Source: Bilabrum cf. latius
Taxonomy: Eukaryota; Bigyra: Bicosoecida; Bigyra; Bicosoecida
Direction of reading: 5' to 3'
Length of the DNA: 64,000 nt
Assembly (NCBI GenBank): GCA_965178125.1
Contig: OZ237742.1
Location: forward strand, 62,001-126,000
Shown here piece by piece: positions 35,800-46,800 of the stretch. Both the position numbers and the translations under genes were made by a program. Each line of letters opens with the position of its first letter. Within the stretch, counting starts at the first letter, position 1. The notes below the pieces were generated by a model that did not search any database, had not been told where the DNA came from, and saw only the letters and a program-made list of their open reading frames with translations.

Positions 35800-37456
35800 A
35801 TGACTAAAACCGGAATTCGAGCAATGGCGCAAATTTCACACTGGACACGGTATCCAGCTTGCTACATGTAGCGGCTCCCAGGTAAAATCAGTAGATTGTC
35901 ATTCAGTGGGTGCGGCTGGTTGGTCGGGTATCACCTGGGTAAGGGGCAGCGGCCAAGATTCGCTGCGGGCATCCAGGTTGTTTCAGAATTATCATTTGTC
36001 CGCACTTCATACTATATGGACAGACTAGGCCATGGCAACAAATTATCTTGTGAAAACTGCAGGTGCTTTCAATGAGCTTCTTCGCCAGGGAGCTTTGCAT
36101 ACAAACGTCGTTCTTGGAGGTACGTCCGGGGGCTCCATTTGCGCCTTTGCGCTAGCTATCGGCATTTCACCTCGAGACATGCTAGAGCAAACAAAGGAGA
36201 TGTCAGCAGTCGAGGCGAACAATACTTTCGGTCCGTGGTGGCGCGTAAACTCGTATGTTCGTAAGCGCTTGCTGTACTTGGCAGATAGCGTGTCTCCCCA
36301 GGCATTCGAGCGGGCATCTGGCCGGGCGTTCCTCTGCGTCGCAGAAACGCCTCTGTCATGCGGCGACGGGCATACGAAGCCAGAACGGTTGAGCTAGGGC
36401 CGCAGCGGCTAGTAGTCTTGGATGCCGGTCCGGAAGCGTCTAGTTTCGTCATTCCGCAGCAACGAGCACCTCGTCGATTGCGTCATTGCCTCTTCGCACA
36501 TCCCGCTGTACAGCGCTCCTCCCACCGAATTGCTGTACTGCCTGGATGGGCGCCTAGCTTTGGATGGGGGTGTCGTGGATCAGTGCCCAGACGTCCCAAG
36601 TCCAATGGACAGCCAGGGCAAGCGCGATGGTGAGGCAGTATTCGGCACTGAGGGCGCGCCCATGGCACCACTGGCGCGCGACCGGTCCGTGGCGGTGGGT
36701 GGAGTGCCCATGCCGGACCCCAGCTCGCCCGCTTGGGCGAATTTGCCCCGGGGAACACGGTCCACGGAGGAATCGGCTCGGTCGGGCATGCTGGGGCACC
36801 CCCTCGCGGAGGCAGTGGACCTGGCCCAGGCAAGGCTGGCGAGGGCGGCGGCGGTGGCGGCGCAGGGGGGCTTGCCGGTCCCTCTGGCGCTCGAGCACGG
36901 GGCTGCGGGGACACAACAGGCCGTAGAGGGAGTCAGTGCAAATGCAGACCCAGGGGCCGTGGCGCGGCAGGAAGGGACGGGCCGAGGAGGGGGCGGGGGC
37001 ACAGAGACGGAGACGGTCTGCCTCAACTCGTGGGGCTACACGGTGCCGCCGCACCCGCACCCCACAGAACCCCTGCCCCTTAAAGGGGACACGTCAGGCT
37101 CGGCACTTCCCCCCCGCCCTCACTCCAGGTACCTCTTCGAGGACCGCACCTACAAGGTGTCACCCATCGCAGACTCGTGGTTCTTCGGGACGCATGACGT
37201 CAGGCCGGAGCTGCCGCCCAGCAGGGCCGCACGGCTGGCCATGTGGACGTAGATGCTGGATCGTGCACTGCACCCGAGGGCGGACCCAGCAGCGATCGAG
37301 GCGCAGTTCCAGGCCGGCGCGTGGGATGCAGGGGAGTTCCTGCTCCGGTCTGAATCCAAGGAGCAGCTTGACGGCGACAGGGGCCCAATTGGGACAGAGG
37401 GTAGTGCTGCCAGCGATACTAGCAGTGTGAAGAAAACGTCGCAAAGCAGGAGTTAA
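35800..37456 (+). CDS. Patatin-like phospholipase
   Basis: Exons 35800-35938 and 36063-37456 join in phase (124-nt intron, GTAAGG...CTGCAG) to give 510 residues ending in TAA. TAG codons are at 35869, 36395, 36410, 36413 and 37250. The splice creates SFSGCGWLVGYHLGAFNELL, the oxyanion-hole region of patatins. Next comes VLGGTSGGSICAF with the GxSxG nucleophile serine, then LVSSFRSNEHLVDCVIASS and SSHIPLY, and LALDGGVVDQ carrying the catalytic Asp of the DGG motif. Such enzymes hydrolyse acyl esters of glycerolipids. Two further in-frame ATGs lie at 35824 and 35866, and the start is uncertain among the three; from 35866 the second codon would be UAG. A long Gly/Ala/Pro region follows the catalytic core. 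Confidence 0.75.
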
Positions 37457-37521
37457 CCGGAACACATATATATCAGATCACAGCCAGAACGCATCGCTCC
37501 ATCCATTCGAAATGAGTCCCC

Positions 37522-38415
37522 TCAATCCGCCTTGTTGGGGCCCGACCCTCCCTCCACTGCCTTGGCTCGAGCCTCGATGGCCGCCAGCCGCCTCCTCCTC
37601 CTCTCGGCCATCACAGCAGCGTCCTATCCGGCCCCCCCCGCTGCACCTCCCGCAGCACCTGCAGACGCAGACCCCGCACCCTCCTTGCTGCTGGCAGAGG
37701 ACCCGCCGCCGCCAAACACGCTGCCAAGCATGCCACCGAGCATGCCACCATCAGCTACTGGTCTGCCGCTCGCGCCAGCGCCTCCCCCTGCCCCTCCTGC
37801 TCGCACCGGCTTGCCCGCGAAGGGGGATGGCCGGCCGCCGGGTGCACCCGATGAAGACCCGCGGCCCGAGCGGGGAACCATCGCTACGCCGCTGCTCGAT
37901 GATGTGGCGTGGAAGCGACTCCCGCCACTACCCCCGCTTGATCCGCCTCCACCTCCACCAACTGGAGCCTGCCCCATAGCATCATCGTCGGGCATCAGGC
38001 ATGAGAACATCTGGCCCAACGTGGCCATGCGATTGACCCATCCCGGCAAACTCCGGTTCAACAGTTTGCTCGCCAAAGCCTCTGCAAAATGATTGCAATT
38101 TTTCTTGTACAAGTTGTAAGTGCCATCTTGGAACGCATCACGCAGCGCGTCAATCACCCGGTCAACGTCGCTCGGGCCAAGTCTCGTGGAGCCAAGCACG
38201 ACTGTCTCCCGGAATGGTGCGTTAGGTACTTCCTTGGGTGCTGTGCTAAAAATGCCCCCGCCCGAGCCGAACGTCCACTCTTTCCCGTACACGACTAAGC
38301 CAGAGTGATAAAAGCCCAGCCCAAGCCCGTACAGGTACTCGTTCGATGGTGTTAGATCATACACATTCAACACAATGGGCTCCTAATGTCTCCTAGGGCC
38401 GAAACTCTCTCCCAT
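37522..38415 (-). CDS. DESI/PPPDE-family cysteine peptidase
   Basis: A single exon of 297 codons runs from ATG 38413-38415 to TGA 37522-37524, with TAG at 38383-38385 and 37624-37626. The PPPDE fold is clear: VLNVYDLTPSNEYLYGLGLG, FYHSGLVVYGKEW (catalytic His), ETVVLGSTRL, then NLYKKNCNHFAEAL (catalytic Cys) and LPGWVNRMA. Family members (DESI1/2 and plant relatives) act as deSUMOylating or deubiquitinating enzymes or as protein thioesterases. After residue about 150 the protein becomes Gly/Ser/Ala-rich and ends in a short charged helix (MAERRRRRLAAIEARAKAV). That helix lies entirely beyond a TAG codon, which supports read-through. It is convergent with the patatin gene. Confidence 0.85.
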
Positions 38416-38698
38416 ACCAATCCTGAATCTGTACAGTCTGTGTGTAGGATGCGACGTCGCCAGAAATTTTTCCGGTTAGCCGGCGGATGATGGTGGGTGC
38501 GGCTTGCTTGTTGCTTGACAGACACCACCACAACGTAATGGCAGCCAATTAAATGCAAATGTTGCAGAGTCTCAATATCCCATTGGCATAGACTATATCT
38601 TGGCGGTAAACTCATAATTCATCCTGCTAGTGTCAACCAGTCAGCAACTCTGTGGTGGTGCTCAGTGAGGCGCCTCGAGCTGTGCTAGGAGCCCGCAA

Positions 38699-39835
38699 TC
38701 ACGCCAGCGGGGTCACCTTCCTGGATCCCGCCCCGCTCCTCTGCTGCAGGCTCTAGTCCTGCTTCCCGTCGAGCCGGATGCCATGGCCCTCCTCGTCCTT
38801 CCCCCCTCCCGCCCCTGACAAGCCCAGGGAGGCTAACACCTCGCTCCGGAACGCAGTATCCGCAATCGTGTACGAGTAAAAGGTCCCCTCATCCTCCATG
38901 CGCATGCGAAATAAGGTCAGCGCGTAGGCCATGGCCCCCTTGCACGCAAAGTCGAGCACGGCCTGCACGATGCTGAAGGCAGACGCGCCCACTAGGCCAG
39001 CCCCGGCGTCGCTCAGGATAAAGATGAGCGGGAAGAGGGGCCAGAACGCCAGGAATATGCTGGTCGCCGCGTAGAGCGGAGGGAGGGCGTCCTGCGGCAC
39101 CGTGGCGATGCGCTGACGGACTTGCGTGGTGATCCGCTCGAACAGGAACATTAGCAAGCAGCACCCTGTGGCAAAGAGGAGCCACTGCCGCGCGCCCCCG
39201 TCTGAAGATACAGTCATTGTCGCAATGATCAAAGATACTACGGTGGTTCCCACCAGCAGCGCCTTATTTTCCAGGCGAAGCGTTATCCCAAGGTCAAGGA
39301 TGATCTGCGTCGGCTAGCGATAAGTAAGGATGCGGGTTTCGAAAATACAACACGTAAAAAAGGAATTACCTGATCTACGTAGTACAGGGAATGGTTCTTC
39401 CATCCGTGGCTCCCGCGAGAGTGAAGAAGGAACGGATATGTCGCACACTACGCGGTGCAACTCACTAGCGGGCATGATATAATGTAATCAGCGAAGGGTA
39501 ACGACAGAATCACCTTAGTGTCTGTTAAGAACTCGAAGCCTCGCACAAGATTTCTGCATGAGCGGAGAGTAAAGCAGCGGAGGCCAATGTCAGTGTTGCA
39601 CATACAAAGCCAAGTACTCCACTGTAGCTTTCAAAACCGTCCAGCGGACACAAGCTTACGTGCAGCTTTGAAAAATGCAGTAAACGACACCTATGTTTCG
39701 GATATCGACCTCTGAACCGACTGGAGCTCGCTTTCCTGAATACCCCAACGTCAAGTTGTACCGGTACACAACGACAGCAGTCACTGCCAGCGCTGCCGCC
39801 ACAACAAACTCGAAAACGGCCTCTGCAATTCCCAT
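38699..39835 (-). CDS. Type-1 (microbial) rhodopsin
   Basis: Minus-strand exons 39835-39691, 39464-39370 and 39313-38699 give 284 residues ending in TGA. TAG is in frame at 39448-39450 and 38753-38755. Helix A (VFEFVVAAALAVTAVVVY) opens the protein. Helices F and G match bacteriorhodopsin: WPLFPLIFILSDAGAGLVG, then AVLDFACKGAMAYAL, where Asp and the retinal-binding Lys have the DxxxK spacing. Helix C reads YYVDQPTQIILDLG; the segment between its two Asp residues is about three residues shorter than in bacteriorhodopsin, and its Arg is replaced by Tyr. The intron 1 donor (GTGTCG) is weak and was chosen by phase and by the small-residue helix B it creates. Pump, channel or sensor function cannot be decided. 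Confidence 0.75.
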
Positions 39836-40159
39836 GCGAGATAAGTCCAGAGCCAAGGCCACCCAGCGCTAAGGGGTGGATCTCTCGAGTCGTGCACCCG
39901 TTTTTTGTTGTTGCGAGCTGTTTTCCATCATGATCACCCCCGTGGTCACCGTGATGCTCGGCCTCCAGTCCAATCGTAACTGACTGTCACCAGTCCAATC
40001 GTAACTGACTGTCACCCGTGTAGTCTAAGTGATACGCATTCTGGCAAGCAGGTTTCAGTTCTCAACGGCTGTGATACTATCGAGGTTCCATATCTCGTCG
40101 AATCAAAAGCCCGAAACGACACATTGTGCAGAACTAACGGAACTCTTGCCTGTCGTAGG
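39836..40159. promoter_or_regulatory. Shared upstream region of rhodopsin and 7TM-RGS genes
   Basis: This 324-bp gap lies between divergent starts and must contain both promoters unless 5' exons are elsewhere. It is richer in A+T than its flanks and holds a perfect 25-bp tandem duplication at 39966-40015. No known element was recognised. Confidence 0.45.
39966..40015. repeat. Perfect 25-bp tandem duplication
   Basis: The unit begins CAGTCCAATCGTAACTGACT and occurs twice without a gap or mismatch, between two divergent genes. It may duplicate a factor-binding site. Confidence 0.9.
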
Positions 40160-43100
40160 ATGGCAAGCAGAGCGGAGGCTGGCATAGCCTCCGTCTTTTT
40201 CTTACTGTTCTATGTCATCTTGGCTGGTGGTCTTGTTCTTTTCAGCCTTCGGCGCTAGTTCCTGCCACTGTCACCGAGGTCAACAACAGCAATCGTGGTA
40301 GGCAACTTGTTGATTGCCCTTACTTGCACGCTGGGGCTGGTGCAAGTAATATTTGGAGCAGATGCATTGCCATGCCAGGCAGTGTTGGTCATGTATTACG
40401 TCTGCTTCCCTGTTGCATGTGAGGAAAGTAGATACGAATATCAGGACATTTTTTTGCATCCACGATCAGTCTACGTGGTGAGCAAACCGCGCAAGTATTG
40501 AAGCTTCCCTCGCAGGTGCTATACTCTTAGTAAGAATGGGGCGAATCTCCGCAATTACTGCGATTCAGACTACTTTGGTAAGCATGTCTGGCGGTGGAGG
40601 AGACACGGAGCAGGACAGCAGCGAAGGTGACGATGAGATCTGGAACGATGGCAGCGACGAAACAATCGGCGCGTCATCGTCATCAGCAGTCGACCATCGT
40701 CAGAATGGCCAGGCGCCACCAGCTGCCACCGCCGCGGACAAGCCCAAGTTCGCCAAGAGCACTCGAGGGCTCACCGCCCGGGCCAGGGCCCAGCAACAGC
40801 AGCCGGTGCATCCAGAAGGGGAGGCCATGGGCCTGCCGGAGGAAGGTGAAGAAGACGATAGTACCCAGGATGAATTGTCAGGCTTCGATGCCGCGGCAGA
40901 CGAGCAGCGGCAGCAGGCCGGGCTCGCTCGCCTGGCCTGGCTGCGGCTCGCCACCTCCCCCGCGCTGCTGACCGTGGTCATCCTCGCCATCGCGGCGGTG
41001 TGGGCTGCCCTGGGGGCCGCCAGAGCCGCGGCTGCCGACGGAGACTCGCTCGTCACACCAACTGGAGGCTGCGCCGTGGGGGCCACCGACGTGTGGACGG
41101 TGACGGGGGCGTCCCTGGCCCTGTACGTGCCCCTGGGGCTGGCTGCCCTGTGGGCCACGGGGGAGCTGACGGACGTGTTCTCCATCCGATTCGAGTTCAT
41201 GTGGTCGGGGGCGGGGCTACTGCTGGCCCTGGCCGTGCACGTGGCCATCGCGTACGCCTACTCCGGGTACGGAGACGGCGGGGGCGGGGCCCAGGGATAT
41301 GGCACGGCTGCCCACGCGCTGGTGGGCGGCGGGTATGTCTACCTCGTGCTGAGCCTGTGGGTGCCGGTGGCACTCAGCTTCTCGGCCTCCTTCGCAGCGA
41401 CCAACCGCGCCATCGAGCAGAGGGCGCTTGCGGAGGGGGCCCGCGCGGGGGGTGAGCAGAGGTCGGTCTTCCACTCGGCCCGTATCAAGGCCATGGCAGC
41501 CGGCGAGGGCGATGATGGGATGCTGCCGCTGCCCATGCCCGGCGGGAAGCGCTCCTCCGAGGGTGCGGGGGCCCCTCGGCGCATCTCTGCGTATGAGGCC
41601 GTCAGCGCCGCCCTGGATACATACCAGCGCATCCGGCGCTCCTTCCACCTGAGCCACATCACGCAGACGGTGGGCCCCGACCAGCTCCTTGCGCTGTGCA
41701 GGGAGTTGGCCGAGCAGGCCAGAGCGGGGAAGCTGCTTAGGACGGGCGGTGATGGGGCGGGTCCGACGCCCGAGAAGGGATCCGTGGAGGTGGATGGTCC
41801 CAGCGAGCTGGGGGCCAGCATGGTGATGCATTCGGGCTCCAGGCGCTCGCACACAACGAACGGCAGCACGGGGTCTAGCTTCGAGGTGGGCGCGGGGATG
41901 GCCGGGTCTCGAGTGGAGCAGGCGGGCAGTGGGTCATTCGTGGGCCACACCATCCTTGCCGAGGCAGAGGCATCCTCGATGCTGGCGGGGCTGGCCGGTG
42001 CCATGACGGGCAGGCGAGGAGTGCTGCAGCTGGCGCAGGCGAGGTGCCCCGCCTCTCTCGAAGCGTCCACTCTGGCCGACCTGCTATCGCACCGCCCGCT
42101 GTACACGCGGTTCCGGGACTACCTCAAGTCCGAGTTCAGCACGGAGAACCTGCTGTTCTTCGAGCAAGCCACCGTGTTGGAGATCGGGCTGGTGGAGAGG
42201 CTGGTGCAGCGGGGGCTGGTCTGGGGCCCTGGTGACACAGAGCCCCGCGCGAGGACGGAGGCATACTTTGTGGCTGTCACAGGAGAGGAGGGGAAGGAGA
42301 AGGAGAAGGGGGGCAGCACACAGATTGCGGGCGGTGCAGCGGCAGCGGCGACTGAGGGCAAGGGCGGCAGCGGCAAAGGGAACGGGGCGAGGCCACTGCG
42401 CCGCAGCCTCACCTCAGGGGAGCTCAAGGCCGTCGAGCTGCTCCCTGCTGACCAAGCAGTGGAGGGCGAGGAGGATGGGGTTGGGGATGGGGATGGAGGC
42501 AAGGACAAGGATGAGCTACAACGAGAGTTTGACGAGAGCATGGCCGAGGCCAAGGCCCGCCGGCACTCCGTGAACGACAAGCTGCTGGGCTCGCAGGGCG
42601 GACTAGGGTCTAGGAGCAGTCGACTGGAGGTGGAGGAGCTGGATGAATCGCAGGAAGCAGGCGACACCAAGGGGGGCTCCAAGACGAAGGGGCTGGTGGA
42701 TCGGATGGACACTGACGAGGAGGCGCTGCAGGCCCTGCGCAAGGCGAGCCGAGCCGACGCGCGGGGCAGCCCAGCCGGGTTGGCCGATGGTGGTGCCCGC
42801 CAAGGTGCCATGTCCCTGCGGCACATGAAAGGCATCCCGGCGGACCTGCGCCTCATGCTGGGGGGCATCACGCACGTCGCGCAGAGGGGTGTGCGGGCCA
42901 TGTTCAGTTCTCTGCTGAGGAGCATGAAGCAAGCCGCGGCGAGGGGCTGGCTGGCCCCCGAGGGCCAGGACCTGGAGCAGGCCAAGCGCGAGGTCGCCGA
43001 GTACCTGACAGGGGGCACGAGGGCCGTCACGGAGCGCTTCGTGAAGCCCGGTTCTCCTCTGGAGGTGAACATCTCGTCGTCGCAGAGGAGGGCCGTGCTC

Positions 43101-43334
43101 CGGGCCATGAAGAAGGGCAGCCCGGGGCCAGGCGTGCTGGTGCCTGCCAAGCGCGAGATCAGGAGACTCATGCAGATGGACTCGCTCCCCCGATTCCGCG
43201 CCCAGGCCCAGCAGGGTATCTTCTTCAAAAAGTACCAAAGGAAGTTTCAGGCCATGGTAGGCAAGCTCGAGAATGACGCGGAGGAGCGCAAGCGGAAGAA
43301 ATAGCGGCAGGAAGGCTCGAAGGCTGGGTCCTGA
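40160..43334 (+). CDS. 7TM receptor with C-terminal RGS domain
   Basis: Exons 40160-40477 and 40569-43334 join in phase 0 (91-nt intron) and encode 1,027 residues ending in TGA. One TAG lies in exon 1 and one at 43302-43304, ten codons before the TGA. Three hydrophobic helices lie in exon 1 (SVFFLLFYVILAGGLVLF, IVVGNLLIALTCTLGLVQVI, AVLVMYYVCFPVAC) and four in exon 2 (LLTVVILAIAAVWAALG through YVYLVLSLWVPVAL), giving seven. The RGS domain is split: its start (STLADLLSHRPLYTRFRDYL, SEFSTENLLFFEQA) is near residue 600 and its end (VNISSSQRRAVLRAM, AKREIRRLMQMDSLPRF) near 940. About 290 low-complexity residues intervene. RGS domains speed GTP hydrolysis by G-alpha. The layout resembles plant RGS1. 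Confidence 0.8.
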
Positions 43335-43850
43335 ATGTGTGGCCTTTGATCTTAGTGAATATTGCCACCCCGCGTCGTCCATATACCTCCCAACCTCGGC
43401 TCCCAGCGCCCCTGTTCAGGCTATGTGATGCAGTTCGCCTCGGAAGAAGCGACCATTCAAGTAGGTTGCGACATTTTGGGTGTTCTGGCGCGGCAGTCCT
43501 AGTGCGATGGCACCAAGTATGGATTAATCTAGAGTCTCCATTGAAGGTTGTGCCCCAATAGATGCCACGTGTTCAATGGAGCAATCGGCAACAAGCTAAA
43601 TCACTATTGAGCAGCATGGTTCCATCCTAATTCAGCTTATTCGCATTCTCTAGCCATTCAACGGCCACAAGTACCTTGCCAAATCCAATTACTGGTACAA
43701 TAGGCATTTTACCCATTGATATTGCCCAGAAACGGTCATTTTTGGCAACTGTTCTTGTTGGATTTCGGAATCATAAATGTGATGAATGTGTCTAGACAGG
43801 TCTTCCGATACACGTACTGTTCGCCCCACTACCTGGCTTCATACATTCAA
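43335..43850. other. Intergenic region
   Basis: About 515 bp of A+T-rich DNA lie between two plus-strand genes and must contain the 3' UTR of the first and the promoter of the second. I see no supported ORF, RNA gene or repeat. Confidence 0.5.
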
Positions 43851-46800
43851 ATGGCATCAAAGATTCAGAGCAGGTGAGCTTTAAGATATAACATGGAATG
43901 CCCTCGTTGCCTTGAATCGTCAAATCACTGCCTGGATTGGGCCTGCTGGCATCCGAAGCTCGAGATCCGGCCACCGCGACATGTCCTGGGCGGCCAGAAC
44001 TGCCACCCGTTTGCGCTTGACCCTGGGGATACGACGATGCTAGCTTGTGTATTTTTTTGTTGCGCGTCTATTTTACACCGCAGCCCAGTGATGAGCTCTG
44101 TTGAGGCAGGGAGTAGCCACAAGTCGCCAGGCTCGCTCGGAATGTCCGAGTCCTTGGGGTGGGAGGCCCAGGGCGCCTTCGAGCACCCTGTTGAAGACCT
44201 TCCTGATCGCACTTCAAAGAGCAGCTCGCATTCCAAGCAAGCTGGCTCCACTAAATGGAGAGCATTTGCCAAAATGGGAGACCATTTCGAGGCGGGACGC
44301 CGCTTGGACAATGCAAGGTGAGTGGCGCATCCACCATTCGGAGGGGCGAGAACACTTGCTGGCTGCGATACGAATTGCGAGATACACCATCCATCGATCG
44401 CGCCATTGCTTGAATGCACTTTTGAAGTTTATGGTTGTGCCTGGAAATCCGTCGAAAAGTCCAGGACAGGGATCAGTGGCCTCGTACGAACACCGGTCGG
44501 CTTAAGCGGCCACGTGGACCAATGAAGGAGCCTCAGAGCGTCAATGAGGCGCTGACCACACTTTTAAAATCCTCAACCAGCCTAACTTACAAATATCGCA
44601 GCTGGAGGCTGTGGTCGATTGCGAACCGCGCATCCGCATCTGCGAGATCCAGGTCGTCTTCCTCTCGGGCGAAGGCAGGCCCAGAGGCGGCACACGCAGC
44701 GGTGCGAAGGCTGCAGCGCGCCCTTTCGTTCTCTGTCGACTTTGGACCGGCTCCATCATCCGGCTCCGCACGCTCGCTGGGCCTGGCTGGGCACCTGGAC
44801 GGGCGTGCAGTGGCCGCCAGTGGGGGCCTGCAGAGCCACCTGCTGGACGCCGGTGAGCAGCTGCCGGGGCCAGGGCTGCAGGGGAAGAAAAGACCCGGGG
44901 CTGTCACCGAGGGCAGTGGGCGCACGGCCGCAGCGGCCCAGCGGCGGGCCGTGGATGTGGCCCTCCTGCGGGCCGGGCTGGGCTCCATGCTGCCGGTCAA
45001 GGGGGCCCGGTCCGCAGCCCGCATGACCACCCGTGCGATCCGAGCTGCGGGGGCCACTGCACGAGCTGCGGGGGGCGGTCATCGTGCCCGAGCCGCCGGG
45101 AAGGCAATGGGCGCGCTTGGCCTCGGGCTAGGAGTCCCCTCGAGCAGCGGTCCCTCGGTGGGTCTGCTCGCTCCTGTGAGGGAGGTGCCCGAGCACGGGC
45201 ACGGGCACGGGGCGGCCGCTGGTGGGGCCGGGGAGGGAGAGGGGGGCAGGGAAAAGACGATGGAGGAGCTGGAGGTGATTCAGCAAAGGGATGATGCTGG
45301 GGGAGACCATAGGGCATCGCATGGTGGTGCTCGTGCCGGCAGTCGGGTGGCTGTGGGCGTCAAGACTACATCTGCTGCCCGCACCAAGAGCAGACACACG
45401 GGCATGGCCGAAGAAGAGGAAGAAGAAGCCAAGGACGATGCGGTGACAGCTGATGGCGTCTCTGCGGCGGAGGGCAAGACCGTGTCCAGCACCAGCGACG
45501 CAGACGTGGACGCAGACGAGGAGGACGGAGAGGAGGACGAAGACGCTGACTCGGCGGTGGACACAGAGGAGCGGTTCTGCTCCAAGCTGCACGCCCTCTG
45601 GAACTCGTACGAGCTGCCCCCCGCGGCGCTGACAGACCTCCTCTCAGCCCTGCAGTCGCACCCTGACATGGACACGGACGAGCTGCCTGCCACCGCGGCC
45701 CAGCTGGAGCGTCGAGTGGCCCTCCGGCAGGCCCAGAGCAGGCCCAGGTGCGCTGCCTTCGGGCACTCTTTGGAGCGCAACGGTGCCAACAACTTCCTGC
45801 TGTACCTCGTGCGCTCGTTGATGCGAGACGGCCAGGAGTTCGAGCTGTTTTCTCCCAAGGAGGGTCCGATGCGGGGCGACTTCGAGGCCATGGGGGTGCC
45901 CGTGCACGTGGTGGACACCGCGGCGGTAGGGTACATGGACGGCCTCAGGGACATGCTGCGGCGGGCCAAGGCCAGCGGCCGGTTCGGGTGCTGCTTTGCC
46001 AACACCATCATGCGGGCCGAGGTGGTGGCCGTGTGCAAGGAGCTGGGGCTGCCCTCGGCGTGGACCATCCACGAGGCCTGGCCCCGCGACCAGATCGACT
46101 CCTACGCCAAGAAGGTGTTCCTGGTATCCAACATCGACTCGGGTGTGATCCGCGAGGGATTCAAGGCTGCCCCCATGATCATCTTCCCGGCCAAAGTGCA
46201 GCAGGCCCTGTACAGCGGGCTGTTCAACCCGGGCTGCGCCAGGGTGGTCTACAACGGCATACCGATGCGCTCCATCGACACATTCAGGGCATCGCAGGAC
46301 AGAGATGCAGTCAGGAGGGCGCTGGGGTACGGCCGTGACGACTTTTTGGTGCTGCACCTGGGCACTGTGTGCAAGCGCAAGGCACAGGACGTCAGCCTCC
46401 GGGCCTTCCACCAACTGGTCAAGACCCGGAAACAGGCTCTGGAGGCGGGCGCAGACCCCACAGGGCCATGGTCAAGGGAGCCCAAGCTGCTCATGGTCGG
46501 TGCTCGGTACATCCGGCAGCACGAGATCGACTTTTAGGCAGAGCTGAGGGGGTACATCAAGGAGCACGCCGCCGATTTGGAGGGGCGCGTGACGATCATG
46601 GACATTCAGAAGGAGGTGCTCAGGTTCTACCACGCGGCCGATGCCGTGCTGGTGCCCAGCCGGAACGAGGTGCTGCCACTTGTGATCTGCGAGGCCATGG
46701 CATTCCAGCGGCCCGTGGTTTGCAGCCGCATCGACGGGATCCCCGAGGCGGTTACGCACGACGAGGACGGCCTGCTGGTGGAGCCGGACGACGTCAAGGG

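Noticed and set aside
40478-40514. A 37-nt intron followed by a 14-nt microexon in the 7TM-RGS gene
   Set aside because: The phase does not fit. A single 91-nt intron to the acceptor at 40568 keeps the frame and matches the usual intron size.
44318-44601. ATG at 44522 as the start of the glycosyltransferase fusion
   Set aside because: Possible, but the upstream exons 43851-43873 and 44084-44317 splice in phase, and a CTAAC branch with a CGCAG acceptor lies at the end of this stretch, so it is better read as an intron.
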